Assembly (NCBI GenBank): GCA_007120745.1
Contig: SKNC01000073.1
Span: 1 to 13,964 of the forward strand
Length of the DNA stretch: 13,964 nucleotides
Direction: 5' to 3'
Origin: Bacillota bacterium
Lineage (GTDB): Bacteria; Bacillota; Dethiobacteria; SKNC01
A program made the position numbers and the translations under genes. Below are positions 13,840 to 13,964 of the stretch, piece by piece. The notes under the pieces are model-generated. The model was not told where the DNA came from. It did no database searches and saw only the letters and a program-made list of their open reading frames with translations. Every line of letters starts with the position of its first letter. Position 1 is the stretch's first letter.

Positions 13840-13917
13840 TTATTTGTAAAATATATTTAAAACACCCTTAACCAGTTTACCTAAAAATCCCGGAAGTTTA
13901 AAGGTATAAAATTTCAT
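13840..13917 (-). CDS. spoVM: Stage V sporulation protein SpoVM
   Basis: A 25-residue peptide starting MKFYTFKLPGFLGKLVKG, which closely follows Bacillus SpoVM (MKFYTIKLPKFLGGIVRA, 26 residues in total). Pro9, the Phe-Leu-Gly turn and the alternating basic/hydrophobic pattern of the amphipathic helix are kept. SpoVM recognises the positively curved outer surface of the forespore membrane and anchors the coat ATPase SpoIVA, so it is needed to build the spore coat and cortex. A strong SD (AAGGGGGGAAG on the minus strand, 13921-13931) lies about 6 bases before the ATG. spoVM is found near prkC-rsgA-rpe in Bacillus, so the location fits. The 47 bases upstream to the window end show no promoter I can assign, although a sporulation sigma factor (sigma-E) would be expected. 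The gene is below usual length cut-offs and easily missed. Confidence 0.92.
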   Translation of the reverse strand: MKFYTFKLPGFLGKLVKGVLNIFYK

Positions 13918-13964
13918 TTTCTTCCCCCCTTGGAATTAATATTTTTAACTAACATATATCTAAC

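Noticed and set aside
1..13964. CRISPR array, insertion sequence, tRNA or rRNA genes
   Set aside because: No regularly spaced repeats, transposase motifs, terminal inverted repeats or tRNA/rRNA signatures were seen.

Overview
The window looks like chromosomal DNA of an endospore-forming member of the Firmicutes, most likely a strict anaerobe of the Clostridia. The evidence is: strong Shine-Dalgarno (SD) sequences before most genes, occasional GTG and one apparent CTG start, the DUF116 / DUF6391 / rsmB / stp / prkC / rsgA / rpe gene order typical of this phylum, an FMN riboswitch ahead of a complete ribD-ribE-ribBA-ribH operon, and a 25-codon spoVM gene at the right-hand end. The species cannot be named from the sequence.

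Layout. Positions 1-1358 hold the 3' part of a DUF116 cysteine-rich membrane protein and a small HALEH-motif membrane protein (DUF6391-like). A terminator-like hairpin separates them from rsmB (16S rRNA m5C methyltransferase, 1409-2761). A 224-base gap follows, with a good sigma-A-type promoter and a long hairpin. Then come stp (PP2C phosphatase), prkC (PASTA kinase), rsgA (ribosome-assembly GTPase) and rpe (pentose-5-phosphate epimerase), tightly packed on the + strand. rlmN, which often lies between rsmB and stp in related genomes, is absent here. A second promoter, an FMN riboswitch and an intrinsic terminator (7237-7469) precede the riboflavin operon (7503-10994).

From 11037 the content turns to sulfur (or selenium) traffic. 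A TusA/YedF-like carrier sits at the end of the riboflavin operon. It overlaps by 4 bases, tail to tail, a minus-strand LysR-type regulator. Divergent from the regulator are two consecutive membrane genes that together make one YeeE/YedE-type thiosulfate channel. The lysR-yeeE spacer holds overlapping divergent promoter signals and a T-N11-A dyad that could be the regulator's operator. A UUCG-loop bidirectional terminator separates yeeE from the minus-strand spoVM gene.

How the parts fit. stp/prkC form a reversible Ser/Thr phosphorylation switch sensing cell-wall fragments, and rsgA is a known target of such kinases in Bacillus. The rib operon makes riboflavin from GTP and ribulose 5-phosphate, and rpe interconverts that pentose pool. 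The tusA-lysR-yeeE module probably imports thiosulfate and passes sulfane sulfur to the carrier. The most notable points are the unlisted spoVM gene, a hairpin inserted cleanly into loop L2 of the FMN riboswitch, the transporter split so that its relay cysteines lie on two polypeptides, the CTG start of rsgA, and the structured leader before stp.
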